From Phycisphaerales bacterium (lineage in GTDB: Bacteria; Planctomycetota; Phycisphaerae; Phycisphaerales; UBA1924), in NCBI GenBank assembly GCA_020831775.1, contig JAFIFZ010000019.1:1-62571 (forward strand): DNA of 62,571 bases, read 5' to 3'. The first letter of the stretch is position 1, and each line of letters opens with the position of its first letter. Shown piece by piece: positions 18,759 to 27,336 of the stretch. The notes beneath the pieces are model-generated. The model saw nothing but the letters and a program-made list of their open reading frames with translations, made no database searches and was not told the origin of the DNA. A program made the position numbers and the translations under genes.

Positions 18759-19664
18759 TCAGTTCCCGCCGCGACGCCGGTTCTGCCGCTCGCCCGCCCC
18801 GGCGCCCTGTCGGCGCTGACGGCCCTCGCGGGTCTCTTCCTCCCGCATCTGACGCTCGCGGACCTCCTCGGCACGCTGGCGGGCGGCATCCACCCGCTCG
18901 GTCACCCACGCCCGCTGACCTTCATTGAGCTCCCGCATCGAGAGCCGGGCCGCCGCGACCGGGCTCGGCGCGCCCTGGCGCAGTTCCATTAGCCCGCGGA
19001 TCGCCTCGCGGCGCTCGGGGGTCATGTCGCGCATCGCCTGGGCCCGACGCTCCATCTGCTCGCGACGCTCCTCACGCCGTTCGCGGAGGCGTTCTCGATC
19101 ACCCTCGCGTGCCCCGTCCCGTACGCCCTCGCCTCGCTGCATCGGGCCCTGCGGCGACGGGAGCACCGTGCCGATCACCCGCTCGATCCCTTCCGGCCTC
19201 AGCCGTTCCTCATCGAGCAGTTCGACGGCACGATCGAACCCGCCTTTGACGAGCAGCTCGCGGACTTCGCCCTTGTGCTCCTGGTAGTACGCGACGACCT
19301 CGGCCCGGTGCTCGGCCTGGATCTTCCGGATCGCCTCTGACTGCTCCTCGCTCAGGGCGAGGCCCTCGGGAGCACGGTCTGAGGCGAGCACGCGGATCGC
19401 GCCCATCGCGGCCACGACCGCCAGCCGCTCCCGGGCCCGCTCGGCCATCTGAGCACGGCCCTCGACCCGCATTTCCTCGCCGCGCTGGGCCTGGCGTTCG
19501 CCCTGCTCGCCGACCTGCGGCCCGCGGAGCACGGGCGGCTCAGGCTCGGCCGAAGCCGCCATGGGGAGGGCAAGGCCCGAGAAGGCGACGACCGCCGCGG
19601 CCGCCGTCACACCGAAGCCTCGCCCGATCCCCCCGCCGAAAGTCTTGTTGCTGGTCCGCATCAT
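18759..19664 (-). CDS. Secreted charged helical protein (Spy/CpxP-like character)
   Basis: A 301-residue protein with a Sec signal peptide (VTAAAAVVAFSGLALPMAASA, cleavage near AEP). A long Arg/Glu-rich helical region follows, with repeated ERREERREQMERRAQ-type coiled-coil stretches. LSEEQSEAIRKIQAEHRAEV and MTPERREAIRGLMELRQ resemble the LTxxQ-like helices of Spy/CpxP periplasmic proteins; homology is not established. The tail is basic and Arg/Gly-rich. ATG 19664 follows GGAAGGA at good spacing. It is monocistronic, with its own terminator. Confidence 0.75.
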   Translation of the reverse strand: MMRTSNKTFGGGIGRGFGVTAAAAVVAFSGLALPMAASAEPEPPVLRGPQVGEQGERQAQRGEEMRVEGRAQMAERARERLAVVAAMGAIRVLASDRAPEGLALSEEQSEAIRKIQAEHRAEVVAYYQEHKGEVRELLVKGGFDRAVELLDEERLRPEGIERVIGTVLPSPQGPMQRGEGVRDGAREGDRERLRERREERREQMERRAQAMRDMTPERREAIRGLMELRQGAPSPVAAARLSMRELNEGQRAWVTERVDAARQRAEEVRERQMREEETREGRQRRQGAGAGERQNRRRGGN

Positions 19665-19856
19665 GTCGGTCCTTCCTGCATAAGCGCCCTGGGTTCGGGC
19701 GTGCGTCTGTGTGTTGGCCGGCCCCGCAATGGCCCGGGCCGGCCCGCTGACTGTTCTGCCAAGCCCAACGCACCCGGCCCGGGAGGGATTGCACCCACGC
19801 GCTAGCATCCCGCGAAGGCCCTGTCCCGATCCGCCCAACCCCCCGGAACCACACCA

Positions 19857-21074
19857 ATGACAGTCACCAAGCAGGACATCGCCGACACCCTCGCCCGCAT
19901 CCCCCTTCCCGACGCGCTGGCGACCGAGGGCAAGAACACCCTCGCCGATCGCCTGGAGTGGGTCGCCACCTGCGAGGCCTACACCAGCCTCAAGCTCCAC
20001 CTCCCCGGCCTGGAAGACAAGAACTCCATGCAGGCCATCGCCGCCGCGGCCCTCGACGCCATCGCGGCAAAGCTCAAGGACGCCGGCACGCCCCTGCAAT
20101 CCCTGACCGTCGAATTCGTCGACAAGCCCGGCGCGGTCATCCACACCGCCCGCTTCGGCGCTAGTTCCCCGCCGCAGTCAACCAACACCCAGCGCCCAGC
20201 GCCCGGCTCCCAGCGCCCCGCCCCCGGCCCCCGCCCCACCCCTCAATCCGAATCCTCCGGCCTGCCGGGGGTCAAGTTCGCCATCGCTGTCGGCGCCGGC
20301 AAGGGGGGCGTGGGCAAGAGCACCATCGCGGTCAACCTCGCCGTCGGCCTCGCGAGAAAGGGCCACGCCGTCGGGCTGATGGACGGCGACATCTACGGGC
20401 CATCGCTGCCCACCATGCTCGCCCTGCACAGCGAAGAGCAGCAGGTCCACCAGGGCAAGCTGCAGCCCTTCCTCGTCCACGGCATCAAGGCCGTCACCAT
20501 CGGCAAGCTCGTCGATCCCGAAAAGCCCTTGATCTGGCGCGGCCCGATGGCCCACGGCGCGTTTAAGCAACTCGCCGAGCAGACCGAGTGGGGCGAGCTG
20601 GACTACCTCATCATCGACCTCCCGCCCGGCACCGGCGATGTGCCGCTGACGATGGCGCAGACGCTGCGGCTGACGGGCGCGGTGGTCGTCTGCACGCCGC
20701 AGAAGGTGGCCCAGGACGACGCCGTGCGCGCCGCGCGGATGTTCCAGCAGCTCGGGATCGATGTGCTCGGCGTCGTCGAGAACATGAGCTACTTCATCGG
20801 CGACGACAAGAAGGAGTACGACATCTTCGGTCGCGGCGGCGCCGAGCAGATGGCCCAGCGCCTCGGCCTGCCCTACCTCGGCGCCGTGCCGATCAACATG
20901 GCCCTGCGCGCCAACTCCGACACGGGCGACGCCTCGGCGAACTTCGATCTTGACACCGCCGGCGGCGACGCCCTGCCTCGCTCGCTCGAACGCCTCGTCG
21001 CCAACCTGGAAAGCCAGGTCGCCCTCGCCTCGCTGAGCCAGGGCACGAAGCGACCGACGCTGAACATTTCGTGA
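19857..21074 (+). CDS. Mrp/ApbC-family P-loop ATPase
   Basis: A 405-residue member of the Mrp/NBP35 group, which carries iron-sulfur clusters to apoproteins. Residues 1-100 are a divergent MIP18-like N-domain. Residues ~104-138 are a Pro/Arg/Ser linker encoded by a heptameric DNA repeat. The ATPase has the deviant Walker A AGKGGVGKST near 148, DGDIYGPSLPTML near 175 and LIIDLPPGTGDVPLTM near 260. The segment ENMSYFIGDDKKEYDIFG lacks the CxxC that in many Mrp proteins binds the bridging cluster. Function as an Fe-S carrier is known for the family but uncertain here. Confidence 0.92.
   Translation: MTVTKQDIADTLARIPLPDALATEGKNTLADRLEWVATCEAYTSLKLHLPGLEDKNSMQAIAAAALDAIAAKLKDAGTPLQSLTVEFVDKPGAVIHTARFGASSPPQSTNTQRPAPGSQRPAPGPRPTPQSESSGLPGVKFAIAVGAGKGGVGKSTIAVNLAVGLARKGHAVGLMDGDIYGPSLPTMLALHSEEQQVHQGKLQPFLVHGIKAVTIGKLVDPEKPLIWRGPMAHGAFKQLAEQTEWGELDYLIIDLPPGTGDVPLTMAQTLRLTGAVVVCTPQKVAQDDAVRAARMFQQLGIDVLGVVENMSYFIGDDKKEYDIFGRGGAEQMAQRLGLPYLGAVPINMALRANSDTGDASANFDLDTAGGDALPRSLERLVANLESQVALASLSQGTKRPTLNIS
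20186..20226 (+). repeat. Heptameric repeat inside the mrp coding region
   Basis: Degenerate tandem AGCGCCC units forming the linker between the two Mrp domains. The reading frame is kept, yielding repeated Gln-Arg-Pro-Ala-Pro-Gly. Confidence 0.75.
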
Positions 21075-21077
21075 GGG

Positions 21078-21110
21078 CCGGGCGCTGGGTGTGGGGCGCA
21101 GGGCGCTTGG
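21078..21110 (+). repeat. GGGCGCT-type heptameric repeat
   Basis: A run of imperfect seven-base units directly after the mrp stop. A short palindrome (CGGGCG TCT CGCCCG, 21131-21145) follows, of the kind seen in other intergenic gaps here. Confidence 0.65.
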
Positions 21111-21202
21111 TGCGGCAAAGTACAGTGGCGCGGGCGTCTCGCCCGGGCGAACATCCCGCCGGCGATCGCCCGGCGCGCCCGCGCCAGATTACCCTCGATC
21201 TC

Positions 21203-21240
21203 AAACAATCCGCCCCCGGTCCGTTCTGAACCGGGGGCGG
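21203..21240 (-). terminator. Terminator of the GC-dockerin beta-helix gene
   Basis: An 11-bp perfect stem (CCGCCCCCGGT / ACCGGGGGCGG) with a 9-nt loop. On the minus strand it is followed by ATTGTTTG, 24 bp past the stop of the leftward gene. Confidence 0.82.
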
Positions 21241-21264
21241 CATCTCCTCCAGAACTCGCCGTGC

Positions 21265-23100
21265 TCAGCACCCCGCCGCAAACGCCCCGAGGAACGCGAA
21301 GAAATCGTCGGCGTCGATCACACCGTCACCGTTGAAATCGGCGCGGGTGTCGCCGGACGCAAAGAACTGCAGGAAGATAAAGAAGTCATCGGCGTCGACC
21401 ACGCCGTCGCCGTTCATGTCCGGCGCGCAGATGCTCGGGCACGGCGCAAGCGGGAAGACACCGACGATCGCCTTTGTCGAATCGTCGAAGAAGTCGAAGA
21501 TCATCGTCTGCACCGCCGCCAAGTCGTCGGTCCCCCAACAGACGAACGACGCGTTCAGATCGTTCGAGCCATTGGCGTTGAACGCGACATTGTAATAGAG
21601 AGCCGAAGCGGTGGTCGCCGAGTTCCCGCGGATGGTGTTGAAGGTCCCCGCCGTCTGGTCGCCCGCGAGCGATCCGCCAGTACCGTTCGGAGCAACGAAC
21701 ACGCCTCCGCCGTTGTTCGAGGCGGAGTTCCCGACGATCGAGGTCTCGACCGCCCGCCAGTTGGCGCGGTCGAAGTAGACGCCGCCGCCGCTGGCGCCCG
21801 CCTGGTTGTTCTCGATCACCGACGCGATGATCTGCGTTCCGGTCGCAAACGAGTACAGCCCGCCGCCGTTGGCCCCGCTCTGGTTATTGGTGATGGTGCA
21901 GCCCTCGACGGTCGTGTTGTTCCCGCGGATGTCCATGCCCCCCGCCCGCCCGCTGTTGGCGGCGTTGCCGGAGACGAGGCAGTTCGAGATCGACGCGCCG
22001 CTGCGGTCCGAGCGGATACCGCCGACATCCCTTCCCGCCGTGTTGCCCGTCACGATCAGGTCGCCGATCACATCGGCCGAGATCGTGCCGCCCCCGGCGT
22101 CGAATGTCGCCGTGTTGCCGACGATCGTCTCGCGGAGCACGGAACCCGCGAGCGAAACGCCAAGGCCCCCGTTATGGCTTGTCGCGGCGTTGTCGCTGTA
22201 GACATTGTCGCTCAGAGCGGCGCCCGCGCCGTTGAACGACAGCCCGCCCGAGTTGCTGGCGCTGTTCTCGGTGAAGAGATTGCCGCTGACGATCGCGTTG
22301 GCCGTGGTCTGGGTCCTCATGCCCCCGCCGGTCGATCCGGAATTGTTCTGAAACACATTGTCGATCACGCGGATGCCGGCGGCGTTCTGGATGTTCAGGC
22401 CCCCGCCGTTGGATCCCACGCACGCCGTGAAGGTGCACCTCTCGATCCTGTGGTTCGCGCCGCCGCTGATCGACACGCCGCCACCGGCCAGGTTCGATGC
22501 GCCGCACTGGGTGACGAGGCTGTCGATCAGCCGGAGGGCCTGACCGCTGCTCAGCGAAGCGACAATCCCCCGCCTCGCCGAATCTCGCACCGTCAGCGAG
22601 CGGAAGTACGGCGTCGAGTTCTGGATCTCGATCATCCCCCCGACGGTCCCGCCCCCGCCGAACTCGATGACCGCGTGCTCGATCTTCGACCCGCTCAGAT
22701 AGAGCTCCGGGTTGTTCGCGTCGAAGACCGCGTCGAACGCCGTGTCGCTGAACACGATCGAGTTCCAGTCGCCCTTGGCGGCCGGGTCGCTCGGGTTTGT
22801 TGCGAACGGCCGGTTCGAGGTGAACCGCACCGGGCTCGCAGCCGTTCCGTTGACCACGAGCCCGCCGGGCCCGAACGCCTGCGAGCCGACCGCGATCCCC
22901 GTCGACTGCTGCAGCCGCACCACCACCCCCGCCTCGATCGTCAGCGTCGAGTTCCCCCCGATCACGATGCTCGTCGCGACGATGTACGGACTCCCCGCCG
23001 GCGTCCATGTCGTGTTCGCCACGATCGGCCCGCCGACATTCGTCTGGCCCGCCGCTGCGCCGGCACACACAACCAGCGCGAGACATGATCGCTTCACCAT
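21265..23100 (-). CDS. Secreted right-handed beta-helix protein with GC-type dockerin
   Basis: A 611-residue exported protein. It starts with a short signal peptide (MVKRSCLALVVCAGAAAG). The body is a parallel beta-helix of ~25-residue turns (NNGGGVFV, SGGVYFDR, NTTVEGCTITNN), as in pectate-lyase-like or polymorphic outer membrane proteins. The last ~55 residues are a duplicated calcium-loop segment, DMNGDGVVDADDFFIFLQFF and FNGDGVIDADDFFAFLGAF, ending in Ala-Gly-Cys. This matches the GC-type dockerin of planctomycetes, thought to be a sorting or anchoring tail. No catalytic residues are apparent. A leader region of about 390 bp separates it from the divergent operon. Confidence 0.88.
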   Translation of the reverse strand: MVKRSCLALVVCAGAAAGQTNVGGPIVANTTWTPAGSPYIVATSIVIGGNSTLTIEAGVVVRLQQSTGIAVGSQAFGPGGLVVNGTAASPVRFTSNRPFATNPSDPAAKGDWNSIVFSDTAFDAVFDANNPELYLSGSKIEHAVIEFGGGGTVGGMIEIQNSTPYFRSLTVRDSARRGIVASLSSGQALRLIDSLVTQCGASNLAGGGVSISGGANHRIERCTFTACVGSNGGGLNIQNAAGIRVIDNVFQNNSGSTGGGMRTQTTANAIVSGNLFTENSASNSGGLSFNGAGAALSDNVYSDNAATSHNGGLGVSLAGSVLRETIVGNTATFDAGGGTISADVIGDLIVTGNTAGRDVGGIRSDRSGASISNCLVSGNAANSGRAGGMDIRGNNTTVEGCTITNNQSGANGGGLYSFATGTQIIASVIENNQAGASGGGVYFDRANWRAVETSIVGNSASNNGGGVFVAPNGTGGSLAGDQTAGTFNTIRGNSATTASALYYNVAFNANGSNDLNASFVCWGTDDLAAVQTMIFDFFDDSTKAIVGVFPLAPCPSICAPDMNGDGVVDADDFFIFLQFFASGDTRADFNGDGVIDADDFFAFLGAFAAGC

Positions 23101-23489
23101 GCTGAATCTCCCATTGCTCCACGAGGCGCCGCCCGCGGCACGCGGGCCCCGCCCAAATCAAGAGCGGAGATCATCAACCCGCAAGGTCCGAGAGCGCTCG
23201 ATCGCCGATTGTCCCAAGTTTTCATGTTGTTGCAATAGACGTGTCGCTTTTTAGCGTGTGAACAAAATATAAACCCCTCGGACGCCCTCCATTCGCCGCT
23301 GACCGACCCCGCACCACGAACTTGCAAACCACGACCCGTGCCGCCTGACACCGTCTTGTCAGCCGCAGGCACTCCGCACAGCGCACTGACCACGCCTGTG
23401 CGCCCGTTCCCGTTGATACCAAACAAATACCTTGCACTAGCCCCGCCCCCGGGGAACCATGCCCTCACGCACACGCCGAAAGGCGAGAG
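23101..23489. promoter_or_regulatory. Divergent intergenic region upstream of the terminase-containing operon
   Basis: A 389-bp gap between two divergent genes that must hold both promoters. The middle (about 23220-23275) is A/T-rich compared with its flanks, including an AAAATATAAA stretch and a small CGC-T5-AGCG palindrome. No convincing -35/-10 pair or coding frame was found. GAAAGGCGAGAG directly precedes ATG 23490 and serves as its ribosome-binding site. Confidence 0.45.
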
Positions 23490-23963
23490 ATGAGGGCCGA
23501 TCCGATGCAGCAGACAGACCAGCGGGCCTGGGACCCCGACGCCGCGGCAGACCTCCGGCGCAGACGCGAGGGCGCCATGGCCGAACGCGTCCGACACCGC
23601 GCCGCCGCACTCCCAAAGCGCGACCGCGCCCTGCTCGACGCCGTCTACCGCGACGGCCGACCCGTCGTCGAGCTCGCGGCGATCATGAACCTCCCCGCCC
23701 CCGTCGTCCGCAGACGCGTCCGCACGCTGGTCCGCCGCGTGCTCTCCCCCGAGTACGGCTTCGTGCTCGCCCACCGCGATGCGTGGACGCCCACACGACG
23801 CAAGGTCGCCGACGCCTGCGTCATCGAGGGGCTCTCGATCCGCACCGCCGCGGCAAAGCTCCGCCTCAGCCTGCACACCGTCCGCGCCCAACGCTCGATC
23901 ATCAAGGCGCTGGCCGACGCGGACCTCCAAGAGCCGACATCCGGCCCATGGGGGCGCAAGTGA
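23490..23963 (+). CDS. Double helix-turn-helix protein, first gene of a four-gene operon
   Basis: A 157-residue Arg-rich protein. Two HTH-like segments are visible: RPVVELAAIMNLPAPVVRRR (about 56-75) and LSIRTAAAKLRLSLHTVRAQ (about 115-134). Both resemble sigma-70 region 4 or small-terminase DNA-binding helices. It could regulate the operon or act as a terminase small-subunit analogue, given the large-subunit-like gene three positions downstream; neither is proven. The stop overlaps the next gene's GTG start. Confidence 0.7.
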   Translation: MRADPMQQTDQRAWDPDAAADLRRRREGAMAERVRHRAAALPKRDRALLDAVYRDGRPVVELAAIMNLPAPVVRRRVRTLVRRVLSPEYGFVLAHRDAWTPTRRKVADACVIEGLSIRTAAAKLRLSLHTVRAQRSIIKALADADLQEPTSGPWGRK

Positions 23964-24652
23964 ACACGCTCATCACCTCAAGGCGACCGACCGATCGCCT
24001 GCGCCTCGCCGCCGCGGCTTTCGGCCTGCGTCCTGTGCATCGCCCAAAGCCAACCGCACAATCACGGCCCGACACGCGCACGCTCGACGCCTGCCGACGC
24101 GCGGCCGACCGCATCCTCGACACGCTCGCCCCCGGGCAAACCCTCCTGCTCTCTGGCCCCAGCGGCAGCGGCAAGTCCACCGCCCTCGCCCTTCTCAACG
24201 CCCGTCTCGCTCGCCGAAAACGCCCGCGCTACCGCGTCGACCACCGACGCCCGGCGCTGCAAGACCGCTGCGTGATCGACCTCGTGCCGGGCGACCCGGC
24301 GCAGGCCTGCAGAGCCCTCGCCCGCGCCGGCCTCGGCGATGCGACGCTGCTGGGACGCACGCCGAACGAGCTGAGCGAGGGCCAGCGCATGCGCCTCCGA
24401 CTCGCAATCGCGATGACCCGCGCCGAGGCGACGCCCGGCACGTGGATCCTCATCGACGAGGCGTGGTCGACGCTCGACGAACCCACGGCGTTCACCACCG
24501 CCTCCGCACTCCGCCGCTGGGCGAAATCAGCGCGCGTCCGCGTCGTTTCCGCCGGTTCGCCCGAGCGTCTGGCGGACCTGCTCCAGCCCGACGCCCTGGT
24601 CTACCTCGGCGTTGACTCCAGTGTGCACACGATCGAACGGGGGAGAGCATGA
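23960..24652 (+). CDS. ABC-type ATPase (COG2401-like partner)
   Basis: A 230-residue soluble ABC-fold ATPase with no membrane segments. Walker A LLSGPSGSGKSTAL lies near 65-74, the signature NELSEGQRMRLRLAIAM near 137, and Walker B with the catalytic glutamate in WILIDEAWSTLDEP near 162. The compact size and the adjacent GNAT gene match COG2401, where an ABC ATPase is fused to a predicted acetyltransferase; here the two are split. GTG 23960 overlaps the preceding stop (GTGA); ATG 23948 is an alternative. The role is unknown; nucleic-acid-linked ATPase activity is inference. Confidence 0.82.
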   Translation: MNTLITSRRPTDRLRLAAAAFGLRPVHRPKPTAQSRPDTRTLDACRRAADRILDTLAPGQTLLLSGPSGSGKSTALALLNARLARRKRPRYRVDHRRPALQDRCVIDLVPGDPAQACRALARAGLGDATLLGRTPNELSEGQRMRLRLAIAMTRAEATPGTWILIDEAWSTLDEPTAFTTASALRRWAKSARVRVVSAGSPERLADLLQPDALVYLGVDSSVHTIERGRA

Positions 24653-25422
24653 ACCAGCCGAAGACGATCCCGCCCGAGCTCCGCAACGCCATGACCCGCG
24701 CGCGTCCTCCCCTCTCGCTGGCGATCGAGCCGGGCGCGATCGACGACTACCGATCCCTCGCGCACACGCACTACGCCAAGGCAGAGCCGGCGCTGCGGGC
24801 GCTGGTGCTGCGCACCGTCGACGCCCGACGAGGCTCGCTCGCGGGCGTGCTGGTCGTCTCGTTCCCCACGCTCAACGGGGCGTGGAGGAAACACGCCTGG
24901 CCCGAGCTCTTCGCTGCAACCGATCGAAAACTCGCGGCACGACGCGTCAACACGCTCGTGCGACGCATCTCGCGCGTGATCGTCGACCCACGCTACCGGG
25001 GCTGCGGCGTCGGCCGACGCCTCGTCCGCGCCTACCTCGACAACCCGCTGACAGACCTGACCGAGGCCGTCGCCTCGATGGGCGCCCTCTGCCCCGTCTT
25101 CGAACGCGCGCACATGCGCCGCGTCCACACGCCCACGCCCGCAAGAGACGCACAGCTGCGCCGAGCCCTCGACGAACGCGCCATCACGCCCGAGCGGCTG
25201 CTGCGCGCCTCGGCCCCGAGACTGCTCGGGCGCGACCCCTCGCTGGGCGAACACCTGCTGCGCTGGGCCAACGCCTCACGCGCCACACGCAAACTCACCG
25301 CCGGCTCCCCCGCCGAAATCGCGCCGATCGCCGCAGCCGCGCTGCTCGCGCCCAAAGCCATCTTCGTTTACGGCACAACACGAGGGGGACCCGATGACCG
25401 AAAGCACGCCCGACACTCTTGA
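24649..25422 (+). CDS. GNAT-fold acetyltransferase-like protein (COG2401-like)
   Basis: A 257-residue protein with a GNAT core. The acyl-CoA-binding motif A is VIVDPRYRGCGVGRRLVRAY near 111-130, followed by EAVASMGALCPVFERAHMRRV, which parallels the conserved MA-x-NPFFEKAGM-type segment of COG2401 proteins. The first ~60 residues include a SLAHTHYAKAEPA segment. Phage Mu Mom, a GNAT-like DNA-modifying enzyme, is a possible functional analogue but sequence identity is not claimed. The start overlaps the ATPase stop (ATGA); its end overlaps the terminase-like gene by 29 bp. Confidence 0.75.
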   Translation: MNQPKTIPPELRNAMTRARPPLSLAIEPGAIDDYRSLAHTHYAKAEPALRALVLRTVDARRGSLAGVLVVSFPTLNGAWRKHAWPELFAATDRKLAARRVNTLVRRISRVIVDPRYRGCGVGRRLVRAYLDNPLTDLTEAVASMGALCPVFERAHMRRVHTPTPARDAQLRRALDERAITPERLLRASAPRLLGRDPSLGEHLLRWANASRATRKLTAGSPAEIAPIAAAALLAPKAIFVYGTTRGGPDDRKHARHS

Positions 25423-26899
25423 TCAGCACTCGAACTCGCCCTGGCCAAGACCAAGATCCCGCGAAGCCCTGCACCGCTGGCTCCGCGAGGTGCTGGGGCT
25501 CACCGTCCCGCGCTCGGCGCTGATCGAGGGCCACGCCTCGCCCTTCGACTACCTCTGTTTCGCCTTCTTCGAGGAGCCGCCCGAGGACGACGGGCCCGAA
25601 GCGAGCACCGACGACCGCGACTGCGTCGTCTGGGCCAACCGCGGCGGGGGCAAGACCTTCCTCGGCGCTGTCGCCACGCTCCTCGACCTCGTCTTCAAGC
25701 CCGGGATCGCCGTCCGCATCCTCGGCGGCTCGCTCGAACAGTCGGCGCGCATGCACGCCCACCTCGCGGCGCTGCTGGACAACCCGGCGCTCTCGCCGCT
25801 CGTCGAGGGACGCATCACCCGCAAGGGCGTGAAGCTCGTCAACGGGTCGGAATGCCAGATCCTCGCCCAGTCGCACACCTCCGTCCGCGGCACGCGCGTG
25901 CAGAAACTCCGGTGCGACGAGGTCGAGCTCTTCGACCCGGAGATCTGGGAAGCCGCACAGCTCGTGACCACGAGCAAACGCTGCGGCGACCAGCTCGTCC
26001 GGGGCAGCGTCGAAGCGCTCAGCACCATGCACAAGCCGCACGGGCTGATGTTCCGCATCGTCAAGGAAGCGCCCGAGTCCGGACGTAGCGTCTTCCGCTG
26101 GGGCGTCGTCGATGTGCTGCAGCGCTGCGACGACACGCACCATTGTGAGTCATGCTCGCTCAAGGGCGAGTGCAAGGGCGGGGCGAAACGACGAGCCGAA
26201 GACGAAGCGGGGCACATCCGCATCGACGATGCGCTGACGCTCAAGTCCCGTGTGTCGAAGCAGACCTGGGAGGCGGAGATGCTCTCGCTGAGGCCCAGCC
26301 GCAGCGATTGTGTGTATCCAGAGTTCGATCCGCGGACGCATGTGGTTCAGGCCGTGCCGCCCGATCGCGATGGCTGGGCGTGGATCGGCGGGATGGACTT
26401 CGGCTACAGGTCCGACACGGTCTTCCTGCACGCGGGGCTCGACCGCCGCGGCGTGCTCTACATCGTCCGCGAGCATGTGCGAAGCTGCATGGTGCTCGAC
26501 GAACACATCGACGCAATCAGGGCCGGGAGCTGGCCCAGTGTTGAATGGATCGGCGTCGACCCGGCCGGACGCAACCGCCACGAGCAGACGGGCGCGAGCA
26601 ATGTCGGCCTGATGCGCCGCGCGGGGCTGGAGATCAAAGCGAGAAAGATCCCGCTGCTGGCGGGGATCGAGCTGGTCAGAACCCGCCTCCGCCCCGCCGA
26701 CGGACGCGGCCCGGGGCTCTACATCTCCGAAGCCTGCCCGAAGCTGATCGAATCGCTGCAGCGGTATCGCTTTCCATCGGACGACCCGACCTCGCTCAAA
26801 CCGGTCAAAGACGGCGCCGACCACGCCGCCGACGCCCTGCGCTACATGGTCCAAAACCTCGACAAGCCGACAAAGGTGGCGTTCAAGTCATGGACATAG
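25394..26899 (+). CDS. Terminase large subunit-like protein (ATPase plus RNase H-fold nuclease)
   Basis: A 501-residue protein with the full layout of phage terminase large subunits, which pump DNA into capsids and cut it. ATPase: WANRGGGKTFLG (Walker A, ~79-88) and RCDEVELFD (Walker B, ~175). Nuclease: GGMDFGYRSDT (~334), WIGVDPAGRNRHE (~387) and DHAADALRY (~475) supply acidic metal ligands. A Cys cluster, C-x5-C-x2-C-x5-C, lies at ~253-268 between the domains. No portal, capsid or tail genes follow. GC content matches the host, so it seems long resident. The fourth gene of an overlapping operon. Confidence 0.87.
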   Translation: MTESTPDTLDQHSNSPWPRPRSREALHRWLREVLGLTVPRSALIEGHASPFDYLCFAFFEEPPEDDGPEASTDDRDCVVWANRGGGKTFLGAVATLLDLVFKPGIAVRILGGSLEQSARMHAHLAALLDNPALSPLVEGRITRKGVKLVNGSECQILAQSHTSVRGTRVQKLRCDEVELFDPEIWEAAQLVTTSKRCGDQLVRGSVEALSTMHKPHGLMFRIVKEAPESGRSVFRWGVVDVLQRCDDTHHCESCSLKGECKGGAKRRAEDEAGHIRIDDALTLKSRVSKQTWEAEMLSLRPSRSDCVYPEFDPRTHVVQAVPPDRDGWAWIGGMDFGYRSDTVFLHAGLDRRGVLYIVREHVRSCMVLDEHIDAIRAGSWPSVEWIGVDPAGRNRHEQTGASNVGLMRRAGLEIKARKIPLLAGIELVRTRLRPADGRGPGLYISEACPKLIESLQRYRFPSDDPTSLKPVKDGADHAADALRYMVQNLDKPTKVAFKSWT

Positions 26900-27091
26900 C
26901 GCCCGCCGAAGGCGGGCGATCAAAGCAGGCTCAAGGGAGGACGCCGACCTCTGAGCAAAGCGAAGAGTCGGGTCGAACATCGCAGACGCCCCAACTCATC
27001 GAACCATGACACCCCCCAACCCCCTCTCGCCTGCTCGCCTCTCTACCCCTCGACTTTCTCGCTCGCGAAGCGAGCGCTCCAATACTTCCCC
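26900..27091. repeat. Repeat-rich gap after the terminase operon
   Basis: Holds a GCCCGCC/GGCGGGC palindrome at 26902-26918. A copy of a 34-bp dispersed repeat lies at 26940-26973 (related copies at 28907-28940 and, inverted, 49280-49313). A pyrimidine-rich segment near 27022-27080 recurs near 49350-49410. No gene is visible before the next start. Confidence 0.7.
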
Positions 27092-27295
27092 ATGCCCGAC
27101 CCCGATCAGTTCCTCCCCGACCCCCTCCGCTGCCCGCTCACCGGGCGTCGGCTCTTGCTCACCGAGCGCGACGGCAAGCCCTACGCCCAAGCCGAAGGAC
27201 AAGAGGAAGACAACGGCCCGATCTACCCCATCGTCGACGGGGTGCCCCAGCTCCTGCCCTCCGCCGCGATCCAGAGCCCGCCCCCCGAAGCCTGA
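27092..27295 (+). CDS. Trm112-family small protein
   Basis: A 67-residue protein of the Trm112p-like/UPF0434 family. LRCPLTGRRLLL near 12 and GPIYPIVDGVPQLLPSAAI near 42 are the family's two conserved blocks. Only one cysteine is present in the first block, so a full zinc knuckle is not formed. Family members partner with methyltransferases in eukaryotes; the bacterial role is unclear. It sits 41 bp upstream of the flavoprotein gene. Confidence 0.85.
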   Translation: MPDPDQFLPDPLRCPLTGRRLLLTERDGKPYAQAEGQEEDNGPIYPIVDGVPQLLPSAAIQSPPPEA

Positions 27296-27336
27296 CCCGC
27301 CGACACCCGCTACCTTCCACGGGGATTCTGCACGCC

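Noticed and set aside
23490-26899. Intact prophage
   Set aside because: Terminase-like gene is not followed by portal, protease, capsid or tail genes; next genes are host-type (Trm112, flavoprotein).
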